Source: Spirochaetaceae bacterium (GTDB lineage: Bacteria > Spirochaetota > Spirochaetia > SZUA-6 > DRHE01). Taken from it: a stretch of DNA of 39,273 nt. The notes under the pieces were generated by a model. That model made no database searches and was not told the origin of the DNA. It saw nothing but the letters and a program-made list of their open reading frames with translations. Location: NCBI GenBank assembly GCA_020353535.1, contig CP070696.1:4408486-4447758 (forward strand). The letters are read 5' to 3'. Each line of letters begins with the position of its first letter. The first letter of the stretch is position 1. Made by a program: the position numbers and the translations under genes. Positions 17,007 through 25,378 of this stretch are shown here, piece after piece.

Positions 17007-17020
17007 AATCAGCTAAGCCA

Positions 17021-18889
17021 ATGGGAATGGGTAACGATTTTCTCTCCTCCAGCGACAGCAATCGAGCCGCCCGGCCGCTTCCCTACGCCCGGACGGTGAA
17101 CTTCCCCGAAGGTATGGATCTGGAGCTGGGGGGCCGGTTGGACGAGGTGACCGTCTGCTACGAGACTTACGGGGAGCTCACCCCTCAGGCCGATAATGCC
17201 GTTCTGATCTGTCATGCTCTGAGCGGGGACAGCCACGTGGCCCGGCATGAAGAGGCCGATGATGCAGGCTGGTGGGAGACCATCGTCGGTCCCGGTAAGC
17301 CGATCGACACGGAGCAGTACTTCGTGATCTGCCCGAACGTGCTGGGCGGCTGCCGGGGTACGACCGGCCCCAACTGCATCAATCCGGTCACCGGCAAGCC
17401 CTACGGTCAGGACTTTCCCAACATCACGATCTGCGACATGGTGAGCCTGCAGAAGAAGCTGGTGGATTACCTGGGCGTAGAGAAACTGCTGGCGGTAACC
17501 GGCGGTTCCATGGGGGGGCAGATGGTGCTCTGCTGGGCAGCCATCTACCCGGAGGCTTCCCGGGCTTATATTCCCATCGCCACTGCGGCTCGGCTGACCA
17601 GCCAGTCCCTGGCCTTCGATATCGTGGGCCGCAACGCCATCCTCCACGATCCGAGTTTCCGGGACGGACAGTACTACGGACATCCCCAGGGTCCGGATAT
17701 CGGTCTGGCCATCGCCCGTATGATCGGCCACATCACCTATCTTTCCCGGGAGTCGATGCAGTTGAAGTTCGAAACCGATCGCCACAGCCCGCGGGAGGTG
17801 TCCACGGCCTTCGAGAAGCGCTTCTCCGTAGGATCGTACCTGGGCTATCAGGGCGACCGTTTCGTGGAGCGCTTCGACGCCAACAGCTACATCACGCTGA
17901 CCATGGCCATGGACCTCTTCGATCTGGGGGATAACCGGGAGGCCCTGGCCAAGACCATCGGAGCAACCGAGGGCCGCTGGCTTATCCTGAGCTACACCAG
18001 CGACTGGCTGTTTCCCCCGGAGGAATCCCGCCTGCTGACAGAAGCCCTGATTCGCTCGGGTACTCGGGTGAGCTACTGCAACGTGCCCAGCCCCTACGGG
18101 CACGATTCCTTCCTCCTGGAGCACAACCTCGAGATCTACGGCGAGCTGATCCGCGCCTTTCTGGCCAACGCCAACGGAATCACCATCCAGGAGCCGGCTG
18201 AAGCAGTGTCGAACTCAAACACCGGTAGCGACACCGTGTCCGCACCTGCAACCGGAGGCAGAAAGCAAGCAACGGTGGATCCGGCCAGCATCTTCCACCC
18301 GGATCGGCTCGACTACGACAGGATCATCGATCTGATTCCTCCGGGATCGAGCGTCCTGGACCTGGGCTGCGGCCACGGGGAGCTTCTCTACCGCCTGAAA
18401 CAGCGGGGATTCGAAAAGCTGACCGGCGTGGAGCTGGATGAGGAGGCCATCGTCTCCTGCAGCCGGCTCGGCCTGGATGTCTTGTATCTGGATTTGAATC
18501 AGCACCTCGATCCTTTTCTCGATGGAAGCTACGACTATGTGGTGCTGTCCCGTACGCTCCAGGCGGTGTTGGACGTAGAGGGACTGCTGGCGGAGATCGT
18601 GCGTATCGGGCGCCGGGGCATCGTGAGTTTTCCGAACTTCGCCTACGGCAAGCTGCGTAGGATGCTGTTTGAGCAGGGCCGGGCGCCGGAGAGCGAGGGC
18701 GTGCTCCGCTACAAGTGGTACAACACCCCGAATCGCCGCTTCTTCTCCATCGCCGATTTCGAGGACCTATGCCGGGAGCGGACCATCCAGGTTCACCGGC
18801 GGGTTGCCCTGGATACCGAGGCTCAGGGTGAAGTGGTGGAAAACCCAAACTACAACGCCGATCTGGCCATCTTCGTGATCAGCCGCTGA
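17021..18889 (+). CDS. MetX-MetW fusion: homoserine O-acetyltransferase with MetW domain
   Basis: 622 residues. Residues 1-385 are a complete MetX alpha/beta-hydrolase acyltransferase, with nucleophile Ser163 (GGSMGGQ), Asp328 (YTSDWLFPP) and His361 (YGHDSFL), and the LNGSDT-type oxyanion region replaced by ICHALSGDSH. It should activate homoserine for methionine synthesis, usually with acetyl-CoA. A Ser/Thr/Ala-rich linker (about 388-420) leads to MetW (about 425-622), a methyltransferase-fold protein with VLDLGCGHGELL as its nucleotide motif and a SFPNFAYG segment. metX and metW are commonly adjacent separate genes, and MetW is reported to help MetX; here they are one chain with no stop between. 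ATG at 17027 is an alternative start; neither has a clear ribosome-binding site. Confidence 0.88.
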   Translation: MGMGNDFLSSSDSNRAARPLPYARTVNFPEGMDLELGGRLDEVTVCYETYGELTPQADNAVLICHALSGDSHVARHEEADDAGWWETIVGPGKPIDTEQYFVICPNVLGGCRGTTGPNCINPVTGKPYGQDFPNITICDMVSLQKKLVDYLGVEKLLAVTGGSMGGQMVLCWAAIYPEASRAYIPIATAARLTSQSLAFDIVGRNAILHDPSFRDGQYYGHPQGPDIGLAIARMIGHITYLSRESMQLKFETDRHSPREVSTAFEKRFSVGSYLGYQGDRFVERFDANSYITLTMAMDLFDLGDNREALAKTIGATEGRWLILSYTSDWLFPPEESRLLTEALIRSGTRVSYCNVPSPYGHDSFLLEHNLEIYGELIRAFLANANGITIQEPAEAVSNSNTGSDTVSAPATGGRKQATVDPASIFHPDRLDYDRIIDLIPPGSSVLDLGCGHGELLYRLKQRGFEKLTGVELDEEAIVSCSRLGLDVLYLDLNQHLDPFLDGSYDYVVLSRTLQAVLDVEGLLAEIVRIGRRGIVSFPNFAYGKLRRMLFEQGRAPESEGVLRYKWYNTPNRRFFSIADFEDLCRERTIQVHRRVALDTEAQGEVVENPNYNADLAIFVISR

Positions 18890-18987
18890 TTGCTGCTTCG
18901 GGATTAGGCTGCGGACCGGAATCTGGAAAAGCACTCCACCATCACCGCATTATTTCCGATGAATACAGTAATACATTAAATCTCGAT

Positions 18988-20250
18988 TTGTTGCGTAGTA
19001 GGAGGGAGGCGGCCATTCTACGCGAATCAGGTTTGAAACAGCCGGATTCTGTCAGAACATTCCCGGTGGCGGATCCCGTTTTGGGGCTGCAGGTCGGAGA
19101 CAAGCGGGTGATCCCCCTGTTGAACTTCGAACGGCCCCGGCCTGTTACCCGTACGTTTACGACCCTCAGGGACAATCAGCCCAAAGCATTGTTTCAGTTC
19201 CTCTTCAAGGAGGCGGACAGATCAGGCTGGTTTCTCGCCGGGAAAATCGTTTTGGACGGAATCCCGCCGGCCCCGGCAGGTCGGCCGACCTTCGAGTTGA
19301 GTCTGATTCCTCGAGGCGCCGGGGAGGTGCTGATCCAGCTTGCTGACCGGACCAGGGGAGCGAAAAAGCGCTTTTTGCTGTCCTCCTCCGTCCTGCAGAA
19401 GCGGCGGGTGCCCGTTTCCCGACTGGATCCCGGAACACTCGCGCTCAAAAGGGAAGCGGCTCAATCCGAAGAGAAGAGGAAATGGATACCCGCCCTTATG
19501 TCAGTGAAAAAAGTCTTCAGGGGTCCGGGCCTGGTTTTGGTGGTTGTTTTTACCGCTGCAGTGCTCATCGCTGTCGTTCTGTCTTTTACCCTGCCCCGGC
19601 TGAGTGATGTCTCAGCGAGTGTAGCCTCTCCCCGAAGCCAGATCACCCCGGCTCCGACAAAAGAGATCACTCCAGCTCCGACAGAACGGCGTCCGTCCGC
19701 GGAAACGACCAGGCCCACAACGGCTCGGGAAAGCGGTTCGGTCGGGGACCAGGAGCCGGGTGCCGATGACGGCGGTACTGCCTCTGATTTGGCTACCGGC
19801 GCTGGTGTCAGCGGACATGATAAATCCGGTGATGCCGACGCCGATGATGGTTTGTCCGCCGACTATGAAACAGCAGACACTGTGAGCGGCGCGAGCCCGG
19901 CGGAACCATCCCGGCCGTCTCTGGAGGGATCACTGCAGGAGGGGGAACAGCTGCAGATGGAGAAAACCGCGGCAGTTCGAGATCGGGAAGGCCAACCGGC
20001 GCAAGGACAGCTGCTAGAAGAGCTGCCTCAGAATGGCGGAGGGAAAGACAGTGCCCGTGACACTTCGTACCACCACATCCAGTGGGGGGATACGCTTTGG
20101 CGGATCACGGAGCGCTACTACGGGAATCCGGAGCTGTATCCCCTGTTGGCTGTGGAGAACGATATTGCGGACCCGAATCTGATCATTCCGGGATGGGATA
20201 TCCGCTTGCCGCAGAAGATCGATGAAAGGGAGAGGAAGGATGCAAGATGA
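18988..20250 (+). CDS. Membrane protein: Hsp70 substrate-binding-like domain, TM, LysM
   Basis: 420 residues from the TTG at 18988. Residues about 28-132 look like the beta-sandwich substrate-binding domain of Hsp70: VGDKRVIPLL, then FTTLRDNQPKALFQFLF and a GKIVLDGIPPAPAGRPTFEL run, which match the DNQP and GIPPAPRGVP landmarks of DnaK. There is no ATPase domain. A membrane segment follows (179-203), then a long Pro/Thr/Asp-rich linker with an ITPAPT repeat, and a LysM domain at about 365-412 (YHHIQWGDTLWRITERYYG) that binds peptidoglycan. The topology suggests a cytoplasmic SBD-like head anchored to the cell wall. The start is unsure: the best ribosome-binding site (GGAGGGAGG, 19001-19009) precedes an ATT codon at 19015. 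It lies 66 bases before cheY. Confidence 0.7.
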   Translation: MLRSRREAAILRESGLKQPDSVRTFPVADPVLGLQVGDKRVIPLLNFERPRPVTRTFTTLRDNQPKALFQFLFKEADRSGWFLAGKIVLDGIPPAPAGRPTFELSLIPRGAGEVLIQLADRTRGAKKRFLLSSSVLQKRRVPVSRLDPGTLALKREAAQSEEKRKWIPALMSVKKVFRGPGLVLVVVFTAAVLIAVVLSFTLPRLSDVSASVASPRSQITPAPTKEITPAPTERRPSAETTRPTTARESGSVGDQEPGADDGGTASDLATGAGVSGHDKSGDADADDGLSADYETADTVSGASPAEPSRPSLEGSLQEGEQLQMEKTAAVRDREGQPAQGQLLEELPQNGGGKDSARDTSYHHIQWGDTLWRITERYYGNPELYPLLAVENDIADPNLIIPGWDIRLPQKIDERERKDAR

Positions 20251-20316
20251 TCGAGATGCCCCGCAAAGGCCGACAATCGTGGTGTACCCTCCTCGTACGC
20301 AAGGAAGGAGAATTAG

Positions 20317-20679
20317 ATGGGCAAACGCATATTGATCGTGGATGACGCCACCTTCATCAGGATGATCGTGAAGAATATCCTCGTTCCCAGGGGATATGAA
20401 ATTGCGGGGGAAGCAGCCAACGGCAAGGAGGCGGTGCAGAAATATTACGAGCTGAAACCCGACCTCGTCACGATGGACATCACCATGAACGAGAAGGACG
20501 GGCTGGAGGCGGCAAAAGAGATCATGGCATTGGATGCGGACGCCCGCATCATCATGGTCACCGCCTTAGGACAGGAGCGGATGCTGGTCGACTCGTTCAA
20601 AATCGGGGTCAAGGATTTTGTGGTAAAACCCTTTAAACCGGAGAGGCTGCTGACTGCTGTGGAGAAAGCCCTGGCTTGA
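20317..20679 (+). CDS. cheY: CheY response regulator
   Basis: 120 residues, a lone receiver domain. The acidic pair is in LIVDDA (Asp9-Asp10), the phosphorylated Asp is in DLVTMDITM (near residue 54), the Thr is in IIMVTALG (near 83) and the Lys in VVKPFKPE (near 105). Phosphorylated by CheA, it binds the flagellar switch to set rotation. The ATG has AAGGAAGGAG (20301-20310) just upstream. It is the first chemotaxis gene and is followed by cheX, whose product would dephosphorylate it. The LysM protein gene lies 66 bases upstream and may be co-transcribed. Confidence 0.93.
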   Translation: MGKRILIVDDATFIRMIVKNILVPRGYEIAGEAANGKEAVQKYYELKPDLVTMDITMNEKDGLEAAKEIMALDADARIIMVTALGQERMLVDSFKIGVKDFVVKPFKPERLLTAVEKALA

Positions 20680-20728
20680 AGCGAAGAAATCAAGGAATTG
20701 GCGTATCAACAGGAAAGAGGACACGTGA

Positions 20729-21259
20729 ATGAAGATCAATGCAGCGTTAGTCAATCCCTTCGTGGAAGCGGGGATCAAGGTCATCAAAGAGCTTACGAAC
20801 ATCGACGTGCGCCGGGGGCATCTCTCGATTCAGGAGAAACCCGTTCCGACCTACGAAGTGTCGATCATCATCGGGATCTATGGCCATCTTACCGGTCAGG
20901 TCGTCTATAGCATGAAGAAGCAGGTCGCGGTGCGGCTGGTACAGAAGATCCTGGGAGAAGTGAACAACCAGCAGCTGAAGGAGATGTTCGTCGACACCCT
21001 CGGGGAAATGGCGAACATGATAACCGGAAACGCTACGGCGCTGTTGAGCGCCAAGAAGGATTACATGCTCAAGATCACCACGCCGGCGATAGTTACGGGG
21101 AATCAAATCTCGGTGAATCTCGTGCCGAACCCGACTGTTGTTCTGGGTATGTACACCACCTACGGGCCGATTGAAATCAACATCGCCCTGGAAGAGGCTG
21201 CGTCCACCGAAAGCGGTGGGCCCAAGAAACCGTCTGCGGGCAAGCCTGGCGGCGGTTGA
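20729..21259 (+). CDS. cheX: CheX chemotaxis phosphatase
   Basis: 176 residues, close to the family length of about 155-170 with an extra Gly/Pro/Lys-rich tail. It begins MKINAALVNPFVEAGIKVIKELTNIDVRRG, as CheX proteins do. The active-site E-x-x-N is in LGEMANMITGNA (Glu/Asn near residues 91-94). CheX removes phosphate from CheY-P and is the main CheY phosphatase in spirochaetes, which lack CheZ. Gene order cheY-cheX-cheA-cheW supports this. The fused CheC domain on the neighbouring CheA is a second possible phosphatase for the same system. Confidence 0.9.
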   Translation: MKINAALVNPFVEAGIKVIKELTNIDVRRGHLSIQEKPVPTYEVSIIIGIYGHLTGQVVYSMKKQVAVRLVQKILGEVNNQQLKEMFVDTLGEMANMITGNATALLSAKKDYMLKITTPAIVTGNQISVNLVPNPTVVLGMYTTYGPIEINIALEEAASTESGGPKKPSAGKPGGG

Positions 21260-21279
21260 CAGAGAGAGAAGGTCAAACC

Positions 21280-24243
21280 ATGGGTATCTGTCCTGATATG
21301 CCAAGAGAAGTGAAGGAAACGTTTCTCTCGGAGGCTGAGGACCACACGAGGGTCTGGGAGGAAACGCTTCTGGAACTGGAGAAGAATCCGGGAGATATGG
21401 AGTTATTGGGGCGTTTGTTTCGCTCGATCCACACCTTGAAAGGATGTGCCGGTTTCGTTGAATGCGAGCCCTTGCAGGCGCTTACCCACGAGCTGGAATC
21501 AATCCTTCAAGAGGTGCGGGAGGACCAGGTCCAATTGGAGGCGAGCTTGATCGATGCCTTGTTCGATGGCTTGGACCTCACCAAACGTCTGGTCTCCGCC
21601 CTGGCGGAGGATTCGGGTTTCGACGGCGATATCGGAGGGCTGATACTACGAGCCCGGTCGATGAGGAGGATCGCGGAACCGCAACAAAACACGAGCCGCC
21701 CGGCGGCTGAACAGGCGATAGGCTCTGTGCAGGAGCAGGCGGCTGGGCCTTTGCCGGAGCAGGCGGCGGAGCGGCAGACCCGGTCGGGGAGCAGAACCTG
21801 TGTACTGGAAGTGGAGATCCTGGCCGAGAAAAGGGAGGCCTACCTGCGCTCCCTGCTCATCCAGAGCAAGCTCGAGGAGGCCGGCAGGATCGTGGAGATC
21901 TCTCCTTCCCTCGAGGATCTTCGGCTCAGCGAAGCGGAGTTCAGGTTCCAGATGATCATCGAGACGGACATGACGGTGGAAATGCTTCGTAAGGACATCG
22001 ACATCGACCAGGTCAACATCCTGTCCTGCGAGCTGCTTGGCGGTCCCGAGGACACGCAGCCGCTTGAGGAGCTGCTGCCCGCTGCTGCAGAAGACAGCCG
22101 CAGATCAGAGCAGTCCCCACGCCCCGGAAAAATTGAAGAGATCGTACGGGTTCCGGTGGACAAGCTGGACACGATGATGAATCTGGTTGGTGAGTTGGTC
22201 GTACACAACTCCGGCTTCATCTCTACCCTTCGGACCGGCAAAGTTGCCTACGGGAAGTCACCGATGCTTCTCGAGCTGGAACAGAAGACAGAGTCCCTGG
22301 CCAGAATCGCCCGCAGCCTGCAGGACGCGGTGATGAAGGTCCGCATGCTGCCTGTGGCGACCATATTCAGCCGCTTCAACAGGGTCATTCGTGACCTGGC
22401 GAAGCACAGAGGCAAGGAGGTGGAACTTGAGATCTTCGGTGAGGAAACCGAGATCGACAAGAAGGTAATAGATCGGATCGGAGAGCCCCTGATCCATCTG
22501 CTTCGCAATTCCGTGGATCATGGCATCGAAGATCGATCTGACCGGGTGGCCTACGGCAAGGACGCAAAAGGTCATATTCAAGTAGGCGCCTACCAGGAGG
22601 GGGATCGTATCTGTGTCGAGGTCAAGGATGACGGGCAGGGGTTGAACAGGGAATCGATTGCCTCCAAAGCGGTTGAACGGGGCCTAATCAGTCGTGAGGC
22701 GGTGGCCAAAATGACCGATGAGGACGTCTTCGACTTTGTCTTTTACTCAGGATTCAGCACAGCCAAGGAAGTGACCGACATATCCGGCAGGGGCGTCGGC
22801 CTGGACATCGTCAAGCGTACCGTGGAGGAGATGGGCGGCTCTGTGCGCATTCAGTCGACCCTCGGTCTGGGAACCTCGACCACCATAACGCTGCCCCTGA
22901 CCATGGCCATTATCAACGCACTGCTGGTGGAGGACTGCGGCGTAAACTTTGCCATTCCCCTCTCCTCTGTGCGGGAGGTGATCCAGCCGCGGCGCAGCCG
23001 GCTTCAGCGATTCGATCAGAACAGGGTGTTTCGTCTTCGCGAAGAGGTGATCGCGATCCTGGAGTTGGAAACGGTTCTCGGCTTGCGCGGGGCCCATAAG
23101 ACAAGCGCGGTCGAAAACGATCCTGAAATATCGATTGTGGTCGTGGATTACGGAAACAGGAAGATCGGTCTGGTGGTGGACGAGCTCAAGGGGAGGGATG
23201 AAATCGTCATCAAGTCGCTGACCAACAACTTTGAAGATATCGAGGGACTGGTCGGTGCCTCCATACTGGGAACCGGTAAAATCGCCTTGATACTGGATGT
23301 ACGCTCCATGCTCGATTCCTACTACCAGGACAACGAAGGAGAGATCGCCTTTGCCAGGAAGTTGGCTGCGGCGCAGAAACAGAGGCGGGAGAGGGAATCG
23401 AAAAAACATGAGCTGCGGCAGGCAGAGCAACGGTCAGGTGTGAAGGTTGCCGGTAACGGCTTGGGCGAAGGGGATGGGGAAGACAATCCAAGTATCCAGC
23501 CGCCTGCAACAAAGGCCATCACCGACCTGCAGCCTTCTGAATCTGCAAGCGAAACCGCTTCGGACAGCTCGCCGGGGGTACCGCCGGCGGGGGTGCCCCC
23601 GGCGGGGGAACCGCTGCTGGAGAGTGAGGAGAGCTCGTGGGGGGAAGCGGCTTTGTCCCATTTCGAGGAGATCTTGATCGATGGCGCCGTGCAAGCCTCC
23701 CAAGCCATTTCGGAGTTACTGAAGCGGGACATTCGGGTGGGCTTCCCGGAATCCAAGATCGTGCCCATAGGGGACGTCGCAGCAGCCCTGGGGGGGGAGG
23801 AAATCCCCGTCGGCGGGATTTTCGTCGAAATCGAGGGTGATATCAAAGGCGGAACCCTGATGGTGCTTCCCGAGAGCTACATGAGGCAGTTCGGTGATCT
23901 GCTGCTGGGCCGCGAAGCGGGCATGACCACCGAGATTGGCGATGAGGAACGATCGGCCCTGAAGGAAACAGGGAACATTCTCTCCGCTTCGTTCGTCGGA
24001 GCGATCTCCGATGCTACTGGTCTTGATATCCGACTGCGGGTTCCGGAGCTCGGTATGGATATGTGTCTGGCGGTGATCGATGCGGTCCTTGCCCGATTCA
24101 ATCAGCCGGGTAAGCATACACTGCTGATAGAAGCGGACCTGTACTATGCCGAAGCAGAACAGGTAGTATGCCACCTGCTGATCCTCTTGGAGCGGGATTC
24201 TCTGCAGCGACTGATGACGGAGGTAGCCGACCACTCGGCTTGA
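21280..24243 (+). CDS. cheA: CheA histidine kinase with C-terminal CheC domain
   Basis: 987 residues from the ATG at 21280 (AGAAGG upstream). Domains in order: HPt with phosphorylated His51 (SIHTLKG); a P2-like domain at about 170-255; dimerisation helices near 285-350; ATPase with LLRNSVDHGIED, VKDDGQG and GRGVGLDIV; CheW-like domain to about 690; a low-complexity linker with repeated GVPPAG; and an extra CheC-like domain from about 788 to the end. CheC has two active sites of the pattern E-x-x-N-x22-P. Here the first has Glu797 but Ile800 in place of Asn, and the second is intact (Glu896, Asn899, Pro922). The protein may therefore carry its own CheY-P phosphatase, next to a separate CheX. 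Confidence 0.92.
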   Translation: MGICPDMPREVKETFLSEAEDHTRVWEETLLELEKNPGDMELLGRLFRSIHTLKGCAGFVECEPLQALTHELESILQEVREDQVQLEASLIDALFDGLDLTKRLVSALAEDSGFDGDIGGLILRARSMRRIAEPQQNTSRPAAEQAIGSVQEQAAGPLPEQAAERQTRSGSRTCVLEVEILAEKREAYLRSLLIQSKLEEAGRIVEISPSLEDLRLSEAEFRFQMIIETDMTVEMLRKDIDIDQVNILSCELLGGPEDTQPLEELLPAAAEDSRRSEQSPRPGKIEEIVRVPVDKLDTMMNLVGELVVHNSGFISTLRTGKVAYGKSPMLLELEQKTESLARIARSLQDAVMKVRMLPVATIFSRFNRVIRDLAKHRGKEVELEIFGEETEIDKKVIDRIGEPLIHLLRNSVDHGIEDRSDRVAYGKDAKGHIQVGAYQEGDRICVEVKDDGQGLNRESIASKAVERGLISREAVAKMTDEDVFDFVFYSGFSTAKEVTDISGRGVGLDIVKRTVEEMGGSVRIQSTLGLGTSTTITLPLTMAIINALLVEDCGVNFAIPLSSVREVIQPRRSRLQRFDQNRVFRLREEVIAILELETVLGLRGAHKTSAVENDPEISIVVVDYGNRKIGLVVDELKGRDEIVIKSLTNNFEDIEGLVGASILGTGKIALILDVRSMLDSYYQDNEGEIAFARKLAAAQKQRRERESKKHELRQAEQRSGVKVAGNGLGEGDGEDNPSIQPPATKAITDLQPSESASETASDSSPGVPPAGVPPAGEPLLESEESSWGEAALSHFEEILIDGAVQASQAISELLKRDIRVGFPESKIVPIGDVAAALGGEEIPVGGIFVEIEGDIKGGTLMVLPESYMRQFGDLLLGREAGMTTEIGDEERSALKETGNILSASFVGAISDATGLDIRLRVPELGMDMCLAVIDAVLARFNQPGKHTLLIEADLYYAEAEQVVCHLLILLERDSLQRLMTEVADHSA

Positions 24244-24292
24244 GAGCCGCGGCTAAGGGGGCTGGATTTCCAGTGCGAGGAGGGAGGATTTT

Positions 24293-24811
24293 GTGAATCA
24301 GCAAAAGGATTCGGGAAGTACGGATCAGGACCAGAAAGTCGTTCAAATGATCAATTTCGTGGTTGGAGGCGATGAGTACGCCGTGGACATACAAAAGGTC
24401 CGGGAAGTCATCAACCTCTGCGAGATTACCCAGCTTCCCAAGGCCCCGAGTTTTATCAAGGGGATCATCAACCTGCGCGGAGAGGTGATCCCGGTCACCG
24501 ACTTGCGGGAGAAATTCGGATTGCCTCACGCGGAGTATACGGCTCTGACCAACATCATCATCGTGGAAATAGCGAGAAAGGCGGTCGGAGTGGTGGTCGA
24601 CAGTGTCAGCCACGTTATACGGGTCGGGGATAACGCCATAGCTCCCCCCCCGCCGCTGATCGGAGGACTGGCGGGCAAATACGTAAACGGTGTCGCCAAG
24701 CTGCAGGATAGGATGATCGTGGTCCTCGATATGGAGAAGATCCTCTCCGCCGAGGAGATGGTCGAGCTAAAAGAATTGGCTGCGGTCATTTCGAAGGCTG
24801 AAAACCGATAA
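24293..24811 (+). CDS. cheW: CheW coupling protein
   Basis: 172 residues from a GTG at 24293 preceded by GGAGGGAGGA. The CheW fold is plain: VVGGDEYAVDIQKVREVINL near residue 22, FIKGIINLRGEVIPVTDLREKFGL near residue 57, VGVVVDSVSHV near residue 102, and ILDMEKIL-type end at about 148. It links chemoreceptors to the CheA kinase in the membrane array. A short N-terminal polar tail precedes the fold. It follows cheA by 49 bases and is followed by the J-domain gene after 15, so all lie on one transcript. Confidence 0.93.
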   Translation: MNQQKDSGSTDQDQKVVQMINFVVGGDEYAVDIQKVREVINLCEITQLPKAPSFIKGIINLRGEVIPVTDLREKFGLPHAEYTALTNIIIVEIARKAVGVVVDSVSHVIRVGDNAIAPPPPLIGGLAGKYVNGVAKLQDRMIVVLDMEKILSAEEMVELKELAAVISKAENR

Positions 24812-24826
24812 ATAAGAGGTCGAGGG

Positions 24827-25378
24827 ATGTCAAAAAGTGAATGGATAGCAAGCTTACGTGTATTGGGGCTGCCCCAAGACGCCACTCGGGCGCAGGTACA
24901 GTCAACCTACAGAAGGCTGGCCTTGAGGTATCACCCAGATGTGAATAGGAGTGACGATGCGCATCGTCGTTTCCGGGAAATTGCCGAGGCTTTTCAGAGC
25001 CTCGACGAGGTGATGCGCCTGAAGGAGGCCGCCGACACGAGGGACGTGGTCACGGCTGTGCGGACGGATCCCGTGATTGCTAAAATGAGCAGTCCTCGCC
25101 TGCGGCGTCATCTGCGCCGCTCCCCTGTCTGGCAAGTACGGGCCAGCGCCGCCGCCGCACTAAGCCTGAGAGACGGGGGTGAAGAAACGCTGGTTGAGGC
25201 GATGCAGGATGCGGACCGTCGTGTTCGCCAGCTGGCGGCAAGACTGGTTGCGGAGCTGGTCGATCCGAGGAATAACGGGAAGCCGCTGACAACACTTACT
25301 ATGCGGGAGCTCGTGGGACGGTTTCGGAAAAAGACATTTGCATACTTTGTAGGAGGAATACGATATGCACAGCGGTGA
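24827..25378 (+). CDS. J-domain protein with HEAT-like repeats in chemotaxis operon
   Basis: 183 residues. Residues about 8-62 form a J domain with the essential His36-Pro37-Asp38 in ALRYHPDVNR, which in the family triggers ATP hydrolysis by an Hsp70. Residues about 85-155 look like two HEAT-type helical repeats (SPVWQVRASAAAALSLRD, then DADRRVRQLAARLVAEL). There is no G/F-rich or zinc-finger region, so it is a type III J protein. It sits between cheW and a chemoreceptor gene and its end overlaps the receptor start by 14 bases. This location, together with an Hsp70 substrate-binding-like domain at the head of the operon, suggests a chaperone role in array assembly. That role is inference. Confidence 0.82.
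   Translation: MSKSEWIASLRVLGLPQDATRAQVQSTYRRLALRYHPDVNRSDDAHRRFREIAEAFQSLDEVMRLKEAADTRDVVTAVRTDPVIAKMSSPRLRRHLRRSPVWQVRASAAAALSLRDGGEETLVEAMQDADRRVRQLAARLVAELVDPRNNGKPLTTLTMRELVGRFRKKTFAYFVGGIRYAQR

Noticed and set aside
18950..18990. Possible sigma-28 promoter (TCCGATGA) before the LysM gene
   Set aside because: The element matches the -10 consensus only partly and no TAAA lies at the required distance upstream.
19640..19690. ITPAPT repeat in the LysM protein
   Set aside because: Two copies only, within a Pro/Thr-rich spacer that spans the periplasm; typical of such linkers.
23571..23616. GVPPAG micro-repeats in the CheA linker
   Set aside because: Simple low-complexity linker between the CheW-like and CheC-like domains; not a separate element.
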